From an uncultured Bdellovibrio sp. (lineage in GTDB: Bacteria > Bdellovibrionota > Bdellovibrionia > Bdellovibrionales > Bdellovibrionaceae): a stretch of DNA of 17,146 nucleotides. The notes under the pieces were generated by a model. That model worked only from the letters and a program-made list of their open reading frames with translations. It was not told the origin of the DNA and did no database searches. Made by a program: the position numbers and the translations under genes. The stretch lies in NCBI GenBank assembly GCA_946480995.1, contig CAMLMF010000011.1, positions 1-17,146 on the forward strand, read 5' to 3'. This document shows positions 16,582-17,146 of the stretch, one piece after another. Within the stretch, counting starts at the first letter, position 1; each line of letters begins with the position of its first letter.

Positions 16582-17146
16582 TATTTGAAACAACCCGCCC
16601 TACTCCTGAAGCCCTTAGACTGCGTGAAATTGTCACGGAGCTTGGCTTACCACTGCGCCGCTTGCAGGAAGTTTTATCTTGGAATCTAGAAGACTGCCTG
16701 GCGTGGTGGGCCCAAAGCAAAGACGAGCACAAAATCAATTTTCAGCATATCACTCGTTTAGCACAGATTTTAAGCCTTAATGCCGACGATTTGTATTCCG
16801 GCTTTTATGATCGTCGCTTAGCACGCCAACGCATGTTGGGAGATTACCATTCCCTGCCATCTCGTTACTTGGACAAACCCAACAGTTACTTGCGTACTTC
16901 TGAGCATATTTTTAAATATGTTGTGCTCACACGTGGACAATTGTTCGCTGATCGCTTGATGGCAACGCTTAATGTGTCGCCGTTGATTTATGATGACACT
17001 AATAAAGTTATCAACTTGGTGTATTTTGCAGATCTTTTGGAAGCCTTAGCGAAAAGTGGGTTCTCGCAACATGAACTCGACACCTTGGCGAGCGTGATCT
17101 TCCTCAGCTTGCAAAACACTCCTCTGGGACATCGTTTTGAAGAATC
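16578..17146 (+). CDS. Unknown protein with N-terminal XRE-like region, cut by the window edge
   Basis: The frame is open from the ATG at 16578 to the window end (189 codons and two bases) without a stop, so the 3' end is missing. I do not recognise the protein. Residues about 12-75 (LREIVTELGLPLRRLQEVL ... ITRLAQILSLNADDLYSGF) follow the helix-turn-helix plus LNADDL pattern of the preceding small gene, where the same spot reads LQINEEDL. The two may therefore have arisen by duplication, with this one carrying an added C-terminal domain from about residue 90 onward. That domain is mixed and helical, without membrane segments. The start overlaps the previous stop by four bases (ATGA). Codon use resembles the neighbours. 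A sensor-type regulator is possible but is inference. Confidence 0.8.
   Translation, partial: MIFETTRPTPEALRLREIVTELGLPLRRLQEVLSWNLEDCLAWWAQSKDEHKINFQHITRLAQILSLNADDLYSGFYDRRLARQRMLGDYHSLPSRYLDKPNSYLRTSEHIFKYVVLTRGQLFADRLMATLNVSPLIYDDTNKVINLVYFADLLEALAKSGFSQHELDTLASVIFLSLQNTPLGHRFEE

Overview
The window looks like a piece of chromosome from a Gram-negative bacterium of moderate GC. It carries lipopolysaccharide (KDO) genes, a lipoprotein signal, a FliL-type flagellar domain and housekeeping genes. The mix (sigma-54 regulator with an FHA domain, stand-alone FliL-like protein, ankyrin/catalase pair, PolA with a decayed proofreading site) suggests a Bdellovibrio-like predator (Bdellovibrionota). 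That assignment is inference; no rRNA or other marker is present to prove it.

Layout. Bases 2-1834: the 3' part of a large gene of unknown function (+), ending at a strong terminator. 1938-3104: an AGE-family sugar epimerase/isomerase (+), with a promoter so close that its mRNA may be leaderless. 3105-3414: no gene, but a small perfect hairpin and a 159-bp element with 33-bp inverted arms, between convergent genes. 3415-7416 (-): tightly packed engB-kdsB-pyrG-kdsD, with two stop/start overlaps of one base. It joins ribosome assembly, CTP supply and KDO synthesis; KdsB consumes the CTP that PyrG makes. 7572-8798 (+): FHA/sigma-54 activator, overlapping tail-to-tail by 11 bp a FliL-like membrane protein (8788-9771, -). 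9873-10505 (+): a lipoprotein, 6 bp from the end of polA. 10512-13853 (-): ftsB-like gene, a small XRE-type regulator and polA. 13854-14213: a long gene-free region with a second large inverted repeat and then a near-consensus OxyR operator. 14214-16152 (+): ankyrin-repeat gene and catalase gene, overlapping by 11 bp, evidently an oxidative-stress operon. 16276-17146 (+): two small XRE-like genes joined by an ATGA overlap; the second runs off the window.

The most informative unlabelled signals are the tetrameric OxyR-type site in front of the ankyrin-catalase operon (14 of 16 conserved bases), the two long intergenic inverted repeats, the likely leaderless promoter of the AGE gene, and the coupled pair of unfamiliar HTH proteins at the right edge. 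No CRISPR array, tRNA, rRNA, insertion sequence or prophage gene was seen.
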